From NCBI RefSeq assembly GCF_016765615.1, contig NZ_JAESWA010000015.1, forward strand, positions 23,504-87,503: a stretch of DNA of 64,000 nt. Reading direction: 5' to 3'. The notes under the pieces are model-generated. The model was given only the letters and a program-made list of their open reading frames with translations. It made no database searches and was not told where the DNA came from. A program made the translations under genes and the position numbers. Positions 27,530-38,206 of the stretch are shown piece after piece (the stretch's first letter is position 1; every line of letters begins with the position of its first letter). The stretch is from Clostridium paridis (GTDB lineage: Bacteria > Bacillota > Clostridia > Clostridiales > Clostridiaceae).

Positions 27530-30160
27530 ATGTTATATTCAGTGCAATTCATTAGAGCTGTAATTGAAAATATGATAAATGCTTTTTCGTATAATAAAAT
27601 AATAACAGATGAACTAGGTAATGCTATAGATTATGAAATTGTTGAAGTTAATAAGGCATTTGAAAGTGCTGCAAAAATGAGACGTGAAGAGATAATAGGA
27701 AAGCGTATAAAAGAAGAAACGAAAAATAGAGGCAAGGAAAAGGCTCATTGGCTTGAATTTTATAATGATGTTTCTATTTGCGGGAAATGTAATATTATAG
27801 AACGATATAGTGAAGTTACTAATAGGTGGTACCTAATAAATACATACTCAATAGAGAATGGATATTTTGTTTTAATATTTATAGATGTAACGGCAATAAA
27901 GGAAAGACAATTAGAATTAGAAAAAAAGAATTCAATATTAAATAAGCAAGTTGAAGAACTTGAACTTAAAATTTCTATGGCTTTAGAAAAAGAAAAAAGA
28001 CAAAAAAGAGCACAAGAAATAGGAAATCTAGGTAGCTGGGAACTGGATTTGATAACAGAAAATCTGAATGCATCGGAAGAAGCTTTTAAATTATATGGGT
28101 TAAAAGAAAACCGGGACATATTAAAATTTGAAGATTTAAATTTCTATGTTCATAAGGATGATAAAGAGAGAAAAATTAAAGCTTTTGAAGATTTGATTTG
28201 TGGAAAAGGAAAGTATGATATTGAATATAGAATAATAAGGGAAGATACTAATGAACTTAGATATATTCATTCAATTGCAGATGTTGAAAAAGACATTAAT
28301 GGAAATTCAATACGAGTTATTGGTGTAATTAATGATATTACTGATAAGGTAAATTATGAGATTGGATTAAGCAATAAAAATCAAGAATTAGAAGCGCTTT
28401 ACGAACAAATTGCAGCATCAGAAGAAGAATTAACTAGACAATTACAAGAAATTCAGGATAGTAATAAACTGTTAGAATTAAGTGAAGAAAGATATAAAAC
28501 TTTAGTTAATTCATCTCAAGACATGATATATAGTTGTGATATAAATGGGGTCTTTACCACTGTAAATAAGAAGTTTTGTGAGATAATAAAACGTGATTCA
28601 AAAGATATTATTGGAAAAACTATGGCTGAAATAGTAAATAAACAAGAGAACTCAAAGAAATGGGACATAGTTATTCAAAAAGTAATAAGTTCGAAGGAAA
28701 CAATAATCACAGAAAATAAATTTATAGCTCAAAATGGTAGAACACGGTACTTTAATGTTACTTTATGCCCAATATTTGATGGTAAAGGAAATGTTATAGG
28801 AGTTACGGGAACAAATCATGATATAACTACGCTAAAAGAACATGAGTTAACAATTTCTTATATGGCATATCACGACAATTTAACCAATTTACCTAATAGA
28901 AATCTTTTCTTAGACAAATTAAAAGAGGCAATTTCAGATTCAAATGTAAATAACACTAAAGTTGCAGTATTATTCTTAGATGTTGATAATTTTAAAAAAG
29001 TTAATGATGCTTTAGGTCATTCAGTTGGCGATGAATTACTATTACTTACAACTCAAAGATTAAATGAATGTGTAAATGAGAAGAATTTAATTGCTAGACT
29101 TGGTGGAGATGAATTTTCAATTCTTTTTGAAAATATTAATAAGGTTACTGATATTATTGAAATAGTGGAAAATATTAACAACTTATTTGTTGATGATTTT
29201 AATATTAATGAGAATTTCATTAACTTAAGTGCAAGCATCGGAATCTCAGTTTATCCAGATGATGGACAAACCGCTGAAGACTTAATGAAAAATTCTGAAA
29301 CTGCTATGTATAGAGCTAAGGAATTAGGCAAGAATACCTATCAGATTTTCAATGTAAATATGAAAGAGGAATTAATTAAGAAAATAAGTATTGAAGGTAT
29401 GATAAGAAATGGATTAAAGAAGAAAGAATTTCTTTTATACTATCAACCGCAATATCAAGCAAAAACAAGAAAATTAAGAGGATTTGAAGCATTAATAAGG
29501 TGGGACAATCCCGCGGTTGGGTTTTTAAGTCCATTAGAATTTATACCAATTGCTGAGGAAACTGGATTAATTGTTCAACTAGGTGAATGGGTACTGAATA
29601 CTGCAGCTGAAATGTATAAAAAGATAAAAGACATGTATGGAATTGAAGTAATAATGAGTGTAAATATCTCTCCTATTCAGCTAAGACAGAAGAATTTTGT
29701 TAATTTAGTTTTAGGTGTAATTGATAGACTTAAAATAAAACCAGAAAATATAGAACTAGAAATTACAGAAAGCGTATTTATTGATAACTTTGACAATAGT
29801 ATTGAAACATTAAAGAGACTACGGAATTATGGAATAAGAATAGCACTTGATGATTTTGGAACAGGGTATTCTTCACTAAGCTACTTGAAAAAGTTACCTA
29901 TTAGTATTTTAAAAATAGATAAATCTTTTGTAAATGAGATTGATGAAAACAATAAAGAAGTAATACTTACTGATTCAATAATTTCTCTAGTTCACAAGCT
30001 TAATATAGAAACAATTGCAGAGGGTGTAGAAGATGAATATCAGCTTAAATACTTAGAAAAGGCAGAATGTGATAATTTTCAAGGATACTATTTAGGAAAG
30101 CCTATGCCTGAGGAAATGATAGAAAAAGTGATAAAATTTAAAGAAATTAATAAAAAATAG
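27530..30160 (+). CDS. PAS-PAS-PAS-GGDEF-EAL signalling protein
   Basis: 876 residues: an N-terminal PAS-like domain (to about 125), a coiled coil, a PAS/PAC (about 160-280), another coil and a PAS (about 320-440). Next is GGDEF (intact GGDEF 525-529, no RxxD site), then EAL with EAL at 653-655, ENIELEITES, DDFGTGYSSL and EGVED. Both catalytic domains look intact, so it could make or break c-di-GMP; proteins of this layout often favour hydrolysis. It is cytoplasmic, with no signal or membrane helix. The start ATG follows a weak AGTAGG. A GAAAA..CTTAA hairpin at 30211-30237 may end it. Confidence 0.92.
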   Translation: MLYSVQFIRAVIENMINAFSYNKIITDELGNAIDYEIVEVNKAFESAAKMRREEIIGKRIKEETKNRGKEKAHWLEFYNDVSICGKCNIIERYSEVTNRWYLINTYSIENGYFVLIFIDVTAIKERQLELEKKNSILNKQVEELELKISMALEKEKRQKRAQEIGNLGSWELDLITENLNASEEAFKLYGLKENRDILKFEDLNFYVHKDDKERKIKAFEDLICGKGKYDIEYRIIREDTNELRYIHSIADVEKDINGNSIRVIGVINDITDKVNYEIGLSNKNQELEALYEQIAASEEELTRQLQEIQDSNKLLELSEERYKTLVNSSQDMIYSCDINGVFTTVNKKFCEIIKRDSKDIIGKTMAEIVNKQENSKKWDIVIQKVISSKETIITENKFIAQNGRTRYFNVTLCPIFDGKGNVIGVTGTNHDITTLKEHELTISYMAYHDNLTNLPNRNLFLDKLKEAISDSNVNNTKVAVLFLDVDNFKKVNDALGHSVGDELLLLTTQRLNECVNEKNLIARLGGDEFSILFENINKVTDIIEIVENINNLFVDDFNINENFINLSASIGISVYPDDGQTAEDLMKNSETAMYRAKELGKNTYQIFNVNMKEELIKKISIEGMIRNGLKKKEFLLYYQPQYQAKTRKLRGFEALIRWDNPAVGFLSPLEFIPIAEETGLIVQLGEWVLNTAAEMYKKIKDMYGIEVIMSVNISPIQLRQKNFVNLVLGVIDRLKIKPENIELEITESVFIDNFDNSIETLKRLRNYGIRIALDDFGTGYSSLSYLKKLPISILKIDKSFVNEIDENNKEVILTDSIISLVHKLNIETIAEGVEDEYQLKYLEKAECDNFQGYYLGKPMPEEMIEKVIKFKEINKK

Positions 30161-30264
30161 ATAATATATGCTATAATTAGATTTATTGAATTATACTATA
30201 GATTTAGAAAAAGAAAAGCTTAAGTTTAAGTTTTCTTAATTGGGGTACTTAGGAGGTAAGAGAA

Positions 30265-31977
30265 GTGAAAGTTATCAAGAATTTGTCAATTAGATTAAAA
30301 CTAATAATTACATTTGTTGTTATAGTTTTAATGATGTTAGCAGTAGGGATTATAGGTAATTATGGGGTTAGTACTATATCTAGCAATGCAGATAATATGT
30401 ACAATGTGAATTTAAGAAGTGTAGATACTATTCATTCAATTAAAGAAGATGTAACAGATATTAATGTTTATCTTCAAAATATAATTGTTTATAAGGATGC
30501 AGCACAAACTGAAGATGCAACAAAAGCGATTGGTGACTTAGATAAAAATCTTAGAAAATCTATGGATCTTTACGGTAAAGAATTGTTAAAAAATGAAGAT
30601 AAAGAGGTTTGGAAATCAATAAATCAAGATTACTTAAAATATGCCAATGCTAGGGAGCAAGTATTGAATTTAACAAAAGAAGGAGATTATGATACAGCGA
30701 CTAGTAGATTAGAAGATGTAAGTGATATAAGGAAGCAGCTTTCAGATAATTTAGAAAAGATAATTACTAAAAATCAAAATGATGCAAAAGTACAAGCATC
30801 CTCAAATGCTTCAACTAAAAGTGGAGTAATAATAAAAATGTACCTTATAATAGGGGCTGGCTTTATAATATCTCTAGCACTTGCAACAATATTATCAATT
30901 TACATAATAAAGGTAATAAGACAAGGTTTGAATTTTGCTAAAGCTCTATCAGAAGGAGATTTAACATATTCATTAGAAATAGATTCGAAAGATGAATTTG
31001 GTAAATTAATTGGAGCTTTAAATGAAGCAAGGGAAAGAATTAAGTTTATAATAAAGAAGATATCAGAACAAACACAAGAAGTTTCGGCATCAAGTGAAGA
31101 ATTATCAGCAACCCTTGAAGAGATGTCAAGTACATTTGTAAATATCGAAGAAAATACAAGTAACATAGTTCAAAACATTCAAGATATAAATGCAGTAACA
31201 GAAGAATTATCAGCAACAGTGGAAGAAGTAAATATAGGGATAACACAATTATCGAATAATTCAACAGATGCAAGTGAACAATCAGTAGAAATAAAAGATA
31301 GATCTGAAAACATTAAAGAAAGAGGAGTAACTTCTGTTAAAGTTGCAGATAATCTATATGAGGAAAAAGAAAAAAATATCATTAAATCTATTGAGGATGG
31401 AAAAGTTGTTAGTGAGATATCAGTAATTGCTAATTCTATAGCATCAATAGCTGAACAAACTAATCTTTTAGCTTTAAATGCGGCAATTGAGGCAGCTAGA
31501 GCAGGAGAACAAGGAAAAGGATTTGCTGTTGTTGCGGAAGAAGTTAGAAAGCTAGCAGAAGAATCAGCAGGTTATGTAGAAAATATTCAAAGAGTTATTA
31601 AGAATGTTCAAGGAGCCTTTGATAATTTATCTGCAAATTCAAGAGATGTTCTTGGATTTATAGATAATAAAGTTAAAGAAGACTATAATCTTCTTGTTGA
31701 AACAGGAGAGTTATATGGTAAAGATGCTACATATGTAAGTAATCTTTCACAAAATATTGCATCAATGTCTCAACAATTAAATGCATCAACTGATGAAATA
31801 GCAAGGGTTGTACAAAATATGGCAGAAAATATGCAAAATACAACTAATAGATCAGAAGATATTTTAACAGGTATTGATGAAACTTCAAAAGCTATAGAAC
31901 AAGTTTCTATTGCAGCTCAACATCAAGCTGAAATTGCAGAAGTTCTAAGTGCATTAGTTAGTGATTTTAAAATATAA
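30265..31977 (+). CDS. methyl-accepting chemotaxis protein
   Basis: 570 residues with a GTG start 9 nt after AGGAGG. TM1 lies around 11-31, a 4HB_MCP-type extracellular sensor around 35-185 and TM2 around 190-212. A HAMP domain and a long cytoplasmic coiled coil follow, with the conserved hairpin tip [35 protein letters not shown]. It feeds CheA/CheW. The ligand is unknown. It lies 105 bp after the GGDEF-EAL gene but is probably transcribed separately. Confidence 0.95.
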   Translation: MKVIKNLSIRLKLIITFVVIVLMMLAVGIIGNYGVSTISSNADNMYNVNLRSVDTIHSIKEDVTDINVYLQNIIVYKDAAQTEDATKAIGDLDKNLRKSMDLYGKELLKNEDKEVWKSINQDYLKYANAREQVLNLTKEGDYDTATSRLEDVSDIRKQLSDNLEKIITKNQNDAKVQASSNASTKSGVIIKMYLIIGAGFIISLALATILSIYIIKVIRQGLNFAKALSEGDLTYSLEIDSKDEFGKLIGALNEARERIKFIIKKISEQTQEVSASSEELSATLEEMSSTFVNIEENTSNIVQNIQDINAVTEELSATVEEVNIGITQLSNNSTDASEQSVEIKDRSENIKERGVTSVKVADNLYEEKEKNIIKSIEDGKVVSEISVIANSIASIAEQTNLLALNAAIEAARAGEQGKGFAVVAEEVRKLAEESAGYVENIQRVIKNVQGAFDNLSANSRDVLGFIDNKVKEDYNLLVETGELYGKDATYVSNLSQNIASMSQQLNASTDEIARVVQNMAENMQNTTNRSEDILTGIDETSKAIEQVSIAAQHQAEIAEVLSALVSDFKI

Positions 31978-31991
31978 GATATTACAAAGGG

Positions 31992-32020
31992 CTATATCAA
32001 ATTTTTGATATAGTTCTTTT
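31992..32020 (+). terminator. terminator of the chemoreceptor gene
   Basis: CTATATCAAA / TTTGATATAG stem followed by TTCTTTTT. A second hairpin GTTCTTTTT-AACT-AAAAAGAAC follows immediately and overlaps the start of the 16-bp inverted repeat. Confidence 0.8.
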
Positions 32021-32023
32021 TAA

Positions 32024-32349
32024 CTAAAAAGAACAGATTAGATAACTAACACTATTATAAATAACTTATTATCTATATTTAATCTATAGACTAAATATAA
32101 ACAAATCACTACCTGTAATAATGCTTCGTTCCACCATATAAGATATTTACATAACTTTAAAAAACCTTATGGCTTAGTAAAATCACTACAACACCGAATA
32201 TGATGTGAGCTAGACTCTATAGAATAAGTTGGAATATCATAGTGATAGAAAGACTTCAACCACTATAACACTTTTCCTAACTCTATAAAATCCATAACTT
32301 CTTACAAATCATAATAAGAATTGTAAGGTGGCTTATCTAATCTGTTCTC
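32024..32349 (-). ncRNA. candidate structured RNA closed by a 16-bp perfect stem
   Basis: AGAACAGATTAGATAA at 32030-32045 is the exact reverse complement of 32333-32348. On the minus strand the 3' arm runs straight into TTTTTAG, like a terminator. The 287-nt interior lacks ORFs and holds hairpins, including TATATTTAGTC-TATA-GATTAAATATA (11 bp), CTTACAA..TTGTAAG and ATAGTG..CACTAT. CCACC near the 5' end can meet GGTGG in the middle. I could not match it to a known RNA family. No strong minus-strand promoter is evident (TATACT near 32380 with a poor -35). The rest of the gap to 32477 is featureless. Confidence 0.5.
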
Positions 32350-32477
32350 TGATATTATGTTACCCAAAATAAGCTGAAGTATACTATGGAAAATATTTCA
32401 ATAAAATAAATTTATAACTGTACAACAGATTAAACATAAAGCATAATTATTACAGAACATTTTTTAGGGGGACTAAA

Positions 32478-33779
32478 ATGAAAAGATCATATGATTTTTA
32501 TAAGTGGAGAATATGGATAATTCTTTCACTAACTTTTGTTATGTCATTATTTCATAGAAGTGCATTAGGAGTAGTATCAGATGATATTTCAAGGACATTA
32601 AATTTATCAGCTGTTCAGTTAGGAAACTTAGCTTCAATAACTTTTTATAGCTATGCTATTATGCAAATACCTGCAGGAATATTACTAGATGTGTACGGAT
32701 ATAAAAAAGTAAGTATTTTTGGGGTAGTTTTCACTGGCATAGGTTCAATTTTACTAGGATTTTCGGAAAGTATTTGGATGGCGTATGGAGGAAGGCTTTT
32801 AGTTGGAATAGGAACTTCAGTAATATTTATTTCAGTGTTAAAAGCTCAATCTATTTGGTTTAGTAAGGAACAATTTTCTAAAGCATCATCAAAACTATCT
32901 TTTATAGGAAACTTAGGAGGAGTAATAGCAACATTTCCATTAGCTGCTATGGCTATAGCGCTAGGCTGGAGGAAATCCTTTTATATAATGGGATTAGCTT
33001 GTTTTTTTATTGGATTTATGGTTTATAAATATGTATATTCATCGCCTATGGATGTTGGGTTTAGCGCTGCAGGAGATGAAACTAAAGTTCAAAAAATTAA
33101 ATTAGGACTTGCATTAAAAAGAGTTGTTAGTAATAGGGCAACTTGGAGAAATTTTTTTATTTTATTTTCGTTAGTAGGCTGCACAACAGCATTAACAGGA
33201 TTATGGGGAGTTTCATATTTTACATCAATTTATGGAGTAGATAAGACTACATCAGCCTTTTACATATCATTTACAATTTATGGATTGGTTGGAGGGTCAA
33301 TTTTAGTGGGAAATGTAGATAGGTTTCTATCTAATCCTATTAGAACATTCCCAAGAATAAGTTTAATTGTTAACACAAGTATTTGGATATATATATTAAT
33401 AATTGAAGGCGGAAAACCTCCAATAAAAGTAGTTCCATATTTGTTCTTTACAATGGGGATGTTTGCAATGGCTCATATTCTGTGCTTTACAGATATTAAG
33501 GAAAAAGTTGATAGTTTATATATAGGAATAGCTACAAGTGTTGTTAATTCTGGGGAATTTGTTGGAAGCTCAATAATAAGTATTTTAATAGGTTGCTTTT
33601 TAGACTTTAATTGGAGTGGTGAAATAAGTAATGGTGTAAAGATTTATGGGCTAGTAGAATATAAGATAGCATTTTTAATTTTTTTAGTTATTTCAATACT
33701 AGGCATAATTATGACTTTTATTAAAGATAAAGAAGTAAGTATAGAAGAGAACGAAATGAGTTGCATGAATGTTTCGTAA
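32478..33779 (+). CDS. MFS transporter
   Basis: 433 residues, about twelve membrane segments, starting RSYDFYKWRIWIILSLTFVMS. MFS signatures LLDVYGYKK (loop 2), GRLLVGIGTS and GWRKSFYIMG place it in the anion:cation symporter/UhpC-like part of the family, which carries organic acids or phosphorylated compounds. The substrate is unknown. RBS AGGGGG. It is followed after 18 bp by the YdjM-like gene, so the two are co-transcribed. Confidence 0.88.
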   Translation: MKRSYDFYKWRIWIILSLTFVMSLFHRSALGVVSDDISRTLNLSAVQLGNLASITFYSYAIMQIPAGILLDVYGYKKVSIFGVVFTGIGSILLGFSESIWMAYGGRLLVGIGTSVIFISVLKAQSIWFSKEQFSKASSKLSFIGNLGGVIATFPLAAMAIALGWRKSFYIMGLACFFIGFMVYKYVYSSPMDVGFSAAGDETKVQKIKLGLALKRVVSNRATWRNFFILFSLVGCTTALTGLWGVSYFTSIYGVDKTTSAFYISFTIYGLVGGSILVGNVDRFLSNPIRTFPRISLIVNTSIWIYILIIEGGKPPIKVVPYLFFTMGMFAMAHILCFTDIKEKVDSLYIGIATSVVNSGEFVGSSIISILIGCFLDFNWSGEISNGVKIYGLVEYKIAFLIFLVISILGIIMTFIKDKEVSIEENEMSCMNVS

Positions 33780-33797
33780 AGTAAAGGGGAGAAATAT

Positions 33798-34334
33798 ATG
33801 ATTTTCTTTGGACATTTAGGACTAACAACTGGAGCAATGAAGATTTATGAAAAAGTGTCAAGTGAAAAATATGATATTAAAACAAAATTGGATTATAGAG
33901 TAATTTTAATTGGGTCCATATTACCAGATATTATAGATAAACCAATTGGAGCAGGTATATTTAGAGGAATATTTCATAATAGTCGAATATTTGCACATAC
34001 TTTAATTTTTTCAGTTAGCTTATTACTTCTTGGAGGTTATAAGTTGTATAAAAGTAATAAAAATAAAATATTGCTGTTAGGAATAAGTAGTAGTATACAT
34101 TTAATATTGGATAGCATGTGGTTATTTCCATCAATATTACTTTGGCCTTATTTGGGATTTAAGTTTCCAATAAGGGCAGAAGGAGATTGGTTAAAAAGTG
34201 ATTTCATTAGATTAATAACTGATCCAAGTTACTTTATACCTGAATTGATAGGTTTTTGTATTATAGGATATTATTTTATACGTGTTATTAAGAGAAAAAA
34301 AATTAAGGAATTTATCTTAAAGGGTGAGTTATAG
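33798..34334 (+). CDS. YdjM/DUF457-like membrane metal-dependent hydrolase
   Basis: 178 residues with four or five hydrophobic segments. Conserved polar motifs lie between them: a FFGHLG start, GSILPDIIDKP, FHNSRIFAHTLIF and SSSIHLILDSMW, the His/Asp pattern of the LexA-binding inner-membrane 'YdjM' metal-dependent hydrolase family. The catalytic role is unproven. RBS AGGGGAG. It is the second gene of an operon with the MFS transporter and convergent with deoC. Confidence 0.78.
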   Translation: MIFFGHLGLTTGAMKIYEKVSSEKYDIKTKLDYRVILIGSILPDIIDKPIGAGIFRGIFHNSRIFAHTLIFSVSLLLLGGYKLYKSNKNKILLLGISSSIHLILDSMWLFPSILLWPYLGFKFPIRAEGDWLKSDFIRLITDPSYFIPELIGFCIIGYYFIRVIKRKKIKEFILKGEL

Positions 34335-34381
34335 TGATAAGGTTCCAAGAATAAACAAGTTCTATTATAATTTACTAAGAG

Positions 34382-34412
34382 GCTGTAAGAATAGTAAGGT
34401 TATTCTTACAGC
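34382..34412. terminator. bidirectional terminator before deoC
   Basis: Perfect 12-bp stem GCTGTAAGAATA / TATTCTTACAGC with a 7-nt loop, between convergent genes. Confidence 0.8.
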
Positions 34413-34422
34413 TTCAAGATAT

Positions 34423-35112
34423 TTATACATTAAATTTAGTTTTAAATTCCTCTATAATTTCGATTCCAGCACTGGTTCCTAATCTTTCAGCTCCAGCTTC
34501 TATAAACTGTAATGCTGTTTCTAGATTTCGGATACCTCCAGCAGCTTTTACTTTAACATTATTCTTAACTATAGATTTCATAAGTTTTACATCTTCTAAT
34601 GTAGCTCCAGATGTACCAAAGCCTGTAGAAGTCTTAATAAAGTCAGGTTTTACTTTTAGAGATATTTCACAAAGTTTTATTATTTCATCTTTTGTAAGAT
34701 AACAATTTTCAAAAATAACTTTTGATATTACATTATTTTCTCTGCAAATTGAAACGATATTTTCCATTTCAGTAGTTATATAGTCATAATTTCCATTCTT
34801 AAGTTCAACAATATTTATAACATAATCTATTTCATCGGCGCCTTTTTTAATAGCATCCTTAGTTTCGAAGATTTTGCATTCAATGGTAGTTTGTCCTAGT
34901 GGAAATCCAATAGCAGCACCTACATGTACTGGTGAGTTTTCTAAGTAGCTGCAACATAACTCTGTAGCAGAAGGATTTATGGCTACCATTTTAAAGTTGT
35001 ATTTATTACTGTCCTCACAAAGTTTTTTAAAATCATTATTAGTTACGTAAGGTTTTAAAAGAGTTTGGTCAATCATATTAGCTAAATCGTTTACTGATAA
35101 GTTTACATTCAA
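34423..35112 (-). CDS. deoC: deoxyribose-phosphate aldolase
   Basis: 229 residues, normal length. It begins with [14 protein letters not shown], carries the catalytic Schiff-base lysine in FIKTSTGF (Lys160) and the second lysine in VKAAGGIR (Lys189). It splits 2-deoxyribose-5-phosphate into acetaldehyde and glyceraldehyde-3-phosphate in deoxynucleoside catabolism. RBS GGAGG. It stands alone here, without the usual deoxynucleoside phosphorylase neighbours. Confidence 0.97.
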   Translation of the reverse strand: MNVNLSVNDLANMIDQTLLKPYVTNNDFKKLCEDSNKYNFKMVAINPSATELCCSYLENSPVHVGAAIGFPLGQTTIECKIFETKDAIKKGADEIDYVINIVELKNGNYDYITTEMENIVSICRENNVISKVIFENCYLTKDEIIKLCEISLKVKPDFIKTSTGFGTSGATLEDVKLMKSIVKNNVKVKAAGGIRNLETALQFIEAGAERLGTSAGIEIIEEFKTKFNV

Positions 35113-35253
35113 TTCAAATACCTCCTATAATTGCTAAAGTTATATATATATTTTATCACATAAAATATATAATGATTTATAAAGTAGACACATAATTTTT
35201 ATTAGGTAAAAAAACAGAAGCCATAATATATTTATGCTTCTGCAAATATGATG

Positions 35254-36708
35254 CTATTTACATCTTTCTTTTAATTTTATATAAAGCATTTCTTTCGCTA
35301 GCTTTGGGTTTGCTTTCCCTTTAGAAAGTTTCATTACTTGCCCCATCAAAAAACCAGAAGCCTGAGTTTTACCTGAAGTAAAGTCTGATATTGATTGGGG
35401 ATTGGTATCTAGAACTTCAGTAATTATCTGTTCTAATTCATAAGTATTACTAATTTGAAATAAGCCTTTAGAATTAACTATTTCAGTTGCTGACATACCA
35501 GTTTTAAATATTTCATCTAATACATCTCTTCCAGTAGTAGAACTTATCTTACCATCTTCTATAAGCTTAATTAAATCATATAGAGCTTTAGGAGTAACTT
35601 TTATTGAAGTAAATAAATCTGCTTCATCATCTACTTCTTTTAATAATCTTAACATATCGCCAAGAATCCAATTAGCAGCAGTTTTTGAATTAGTGCCAAG
35701 AGCAACAGTTTCCTCATAAAAAGAAGCTAACTCTTTGTTGTCTAATATTATATCAATTTCTCTTTCTGTTAAGCCATACTCACTAATAAATCTTGTTTTC
35801 TTTTCTCTAGGCATTTCAGGTATAGAGCGTTTAATTGAATTAATTTGTTCTTGAGTAATTATTATAGGAAGTAAATCAGGCTCTGGGAAAAATCTATAAT
35901 CATGAGCATCTTCCTTGCTTCTCATAGGTATAGTTTCACCTCTAGTACTATCCCACCTTCTAGTTTCTTGTTTTATCTCAAGTTGTTCACCTAAAGAGTA
36001 TAATGCATTCTGACGTTTTTCTTCTTTTTCAAGAGCCTTTTGAAGTTCTTTAAAAGAGTTAATATTTTTAATTTCTACTTTTGTATTTAATGCAGTATCA
36101 CCAAGTTTTCTTATGGAAATGTTAGCATCACATCTCATAGATCCTTGCTCCATTCTGCAGTCAGATATTTCTCCATATTGAAGAATACTTCTAAGTTCCT
36201 TTAAGAATATAACAGCTTCTTCAGGAGAACGAAAATCTGGCTCAGTTACTATTTCAATTAAAGGAATACCTACGCGGTTGTAATCTATTAATGAGACTCC
36301 GTCAGCTTCTAAGTGAACTAGCTTTCCAGCATCTTCTTCAATATGAATTCTATTTAATTTTATTTTTTTAGTTTTTCCATTTATGCTTATTTCTACATAT
36401 CCACCGGAGCAAATAGGAATATCAAATTGTGATATTTGATAGGCTTTAGGCAAATCAGGGTAGAAGTAATTCTTTCTATCCATTTTACTTAATTTATTAA
36501 TTTCACAGTTTAATGAGATTCCAGCTTTAATTGCTAATTTTATAACTTCTTCATTAAGAACAGGAAGAGTGCCCGGAATACCAAGACATATAGGGCAAGT
36601 ATTATGGTTGGGTTCTGCACCAAACTCAGTAGAGCAAGAACAGAAGATTTTAGATTTGGTTTTTAATTCAGCATGTATTTCAAGGCCGATGATTGTTTCT
36701 AAACTCAT
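35254..36708 (-). CDS. gatB: Asp/Glu-tRNA(Asn/Gln) amidotransferase subunit B
   Basis: 484 residues. It starts MSLETIIGLEIHAELKTKSKIFC, the classic GatB opening, with zinc-site cysteines CSCS...CPICLG and the C-terminal YqeY/tail domain ending in GQVMKLSKGKANP. It activates Glu-tRNA(Gln) and Asp-tRNA(Asn) for transamidation. The ATG at 36708 follows GAAAGGAAG; a longer frame would run back into gatA. Last gene of gatCAB. Confidence 0.97.
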   Translation of the reverse strand: MSLETIIGLEIHAELKTKSKIFCSCSTEFGAEPNHNTCPICLGIPGTLPVLNEEVIKLAIKAGISLNCEINKLSKMDRKNYFYPDLPKAYQISQFDIPICSGGYVEISINGKTKKIKLNRIHIEEDAGKLVHLEADGVSLIDYNRVGIPLIEIVTEPDFRSPEEAVIFLKELRSILQYGEISDCRMEQGSMRCDANISIRKLGDTALNTKVEIKNINSFKELQKALEKEEKRQNALYSLGEQLEIKQETRRWDSTRGETIPMRSKEDAHDYRFFPEPDLLPIIITQEQINSIKRSIPEMPREKKTRFISEYGLTEREIDIILDNKELASFYEETVALGTNSKTAANWILGDMLRLLKEVDDEADLFTSIKVTPKALYDLIKLIEDGKISSTTGRDVLDEIFKTGMSATEIVNSKGLFQISNTYELEQIITEVLDTNPQSISDFTSGKTQASGFLMGQVMKLSKGKANPKLAKEMLYIKLKERCK

Positions 36709-36733
36709 AAATGATTCTTCCTTTCTTCGTAAG

Positions 36734-38194
36734 CTAAATTGGTGCAAGGGTAGAAATTTTTAATTCTTGCTCTAAAGCATAAGCTATCTTAAGTATTTTT
36801 TCCTCACTGTAATGAGGACCAATTATTTGCATACCAATTGGTAGTCCATCATTACTTATTCCAGAAGGGATTGAAATTGCAGGTAAACCAGCAATATTAA
36901 TGTTAACATTATATATATCACTTAAATACATTGATAATGGGTCTTGAATCTTATCACCGAGCTTAAATGCCAAAGTTGGAGATACAGGACTTAGAATAAC
37001 ATCATAGTTCTCAAAAACTTTCTTAAACTCTTCTTCAATTTTCATTTTAAGTTGTTGAGCTCTTTTGTAATAAGTTTCATAATAACCAGAAGAAAGTGCA
37101 TATGTTCCAAGCATTATTCTTCTTTTTACTTCTGGACCAAAAGCCTCAGTTCTACTTCTCTCAATTAAATCGTGAGTGTTAGTAAATTCTTTTGGTCTAT
37201 AACCATATCTAATACCATCAAATCTAGCAAGGTTTGAGCTTGCTTCAGCTGAAGAAATAACATAATATGCTGATAAGCCTTCTTCAGTAATAGGTAGTGA
37301 AATTTCTTCAATTACTGCGCCTAAATTTTTTAGTTTCTCAATTGCATTAAAAATTGAATCCTTTATTTCTTTATCAAGTCCATTTCCGAAGAACTCCTTC
37401 GGAATTCCTATTTTCATTTCTTTTATACCAGATCCGATTGAAGACAAATAGTCTTTTTGTATTTTCTCCTTACAAGTAGTGGAGTCTAATGGATCATCTC
37501 CTTGAATTACTTCTAAAGTTAATGCAGCATCTTTAACTGATTTTGTTAATGGCCCTATTTGATCAAGGGAAGAGCTAAAGGCAATAAGTCCATATCTAGA
37601 AACTAATCCGTAAGTAGGTTTAAATCCAACTACACCACAAAATGAAGCAGGCTGCCTAATAGAACCACCAGTATCTGAACCAATTGAGAGAGTAGCTAAA
37701 CCAGCAGCAACAGCTGCAGACGAACCACCAGAAGAACCTCCAGGGACTCTCAAAAGATTCCAAGGATTTTTAGTTACTGCAAAAGCAGAATTTTCAGTAG
37801 AAGAACCCATAGCAAATTCATCCATATTTGTTTTGCCAATTAGTATTGCATCTTCTTCTAATAGCCTTTTGACTATGGTAGCGTCATAAGGGGGAACAAA
37901 ATCTTCTAGCATTCTCGAAGCACAAGTAGTAGTTACTCCATCTGTACAGATATTATCTTTTATAGCAATAGGAACACCTACAAGTTTTCCAGTAGGGATG
38001 CCAGTTCTAATTTTTTCATCAATAGTTATTGCTTGAACAATTGCGCCCTCTTCACATAGATTTAGATATGCATGAACCTTTGGTTCCACAACTTTAATTC
38101 TTTCAAAAAGTGAAGTAATAACTTCTTCACAAGAAAAAAGTTTTTCTTTAATTCCTTTAATTATTTCAGTTGCTTCCATTGTTTCGATATTCAT
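36734..38194 (-). CDS. gatA: Asp/Glu-tRNA(Asn/Gln) amidotransferase subunit A
   Basis: 486 residues, amidase-signature family. Visible are the catalytic lysine in PIAIKDNIC, the GGSSGGSSAAVAAG glycine/serine loop with the cis-Ser, and GSDTGGSIRQPASFCG with the nucleophile. It releases ammonia from glutamine for GatB. The ATG at 38194 has AGGTGG 8 nt before it; an upstream GTG overlaps that ribosome site. The ribosome site overlaps the gatC stop. Confidence 0.97.
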   Translation of the reverse strand: MNIETMEATEIIKGIKEKLFSCEEVITSLFERIKVVEPKVHAYLNLCEEGAIVQAITIDEKIRTGIPTGKLVGVPIAIKDNICTDGVTTTCASRMLEDFVPPYDATIVKRLLEEDAILIGKTNMDEFAMGSSTENSAFAVTKNPWNLLRVPGGSSGGSSAAVAAGLATLSIGSDTGGSIRQPASFCGVVGFKPTYGLVSRYGLIAFSSSLDQIGPLTKSVKDAALTLEVIQGDDPLDSTTCKEKIQKDYLSSIGSGIKEMKIGIPKEFFGNGLDKEIKDSIFNAIEKLKNLGAVIEEISLPITEEGLSAYYVISSAEASSNLARFDGIRYGYRPKEFTNTHDLIERSRTEAFGPEVKRRIMLGTYALSSGYYETYYKRAQQLKMKIEEEFKKVFENYDVILSPVSPTLAFKLGDKIQDPLSMYLSDIYNVNINIAGLPAISIPSGISNDGLPIGMQIIGPHYSEEKILKIAYALEQELKISTLAPI

Positions 38195-38206
38195 ACTTTC
38201 AACCAC

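Noticed and set aside
32124..32140. T-box-like GGTGGAACG on the minus strand
   Set aside because: Lacks the full TGGNACCGCG core, a specifier stem and any downstream aminoacyl-tRNA or amino-acid gene.
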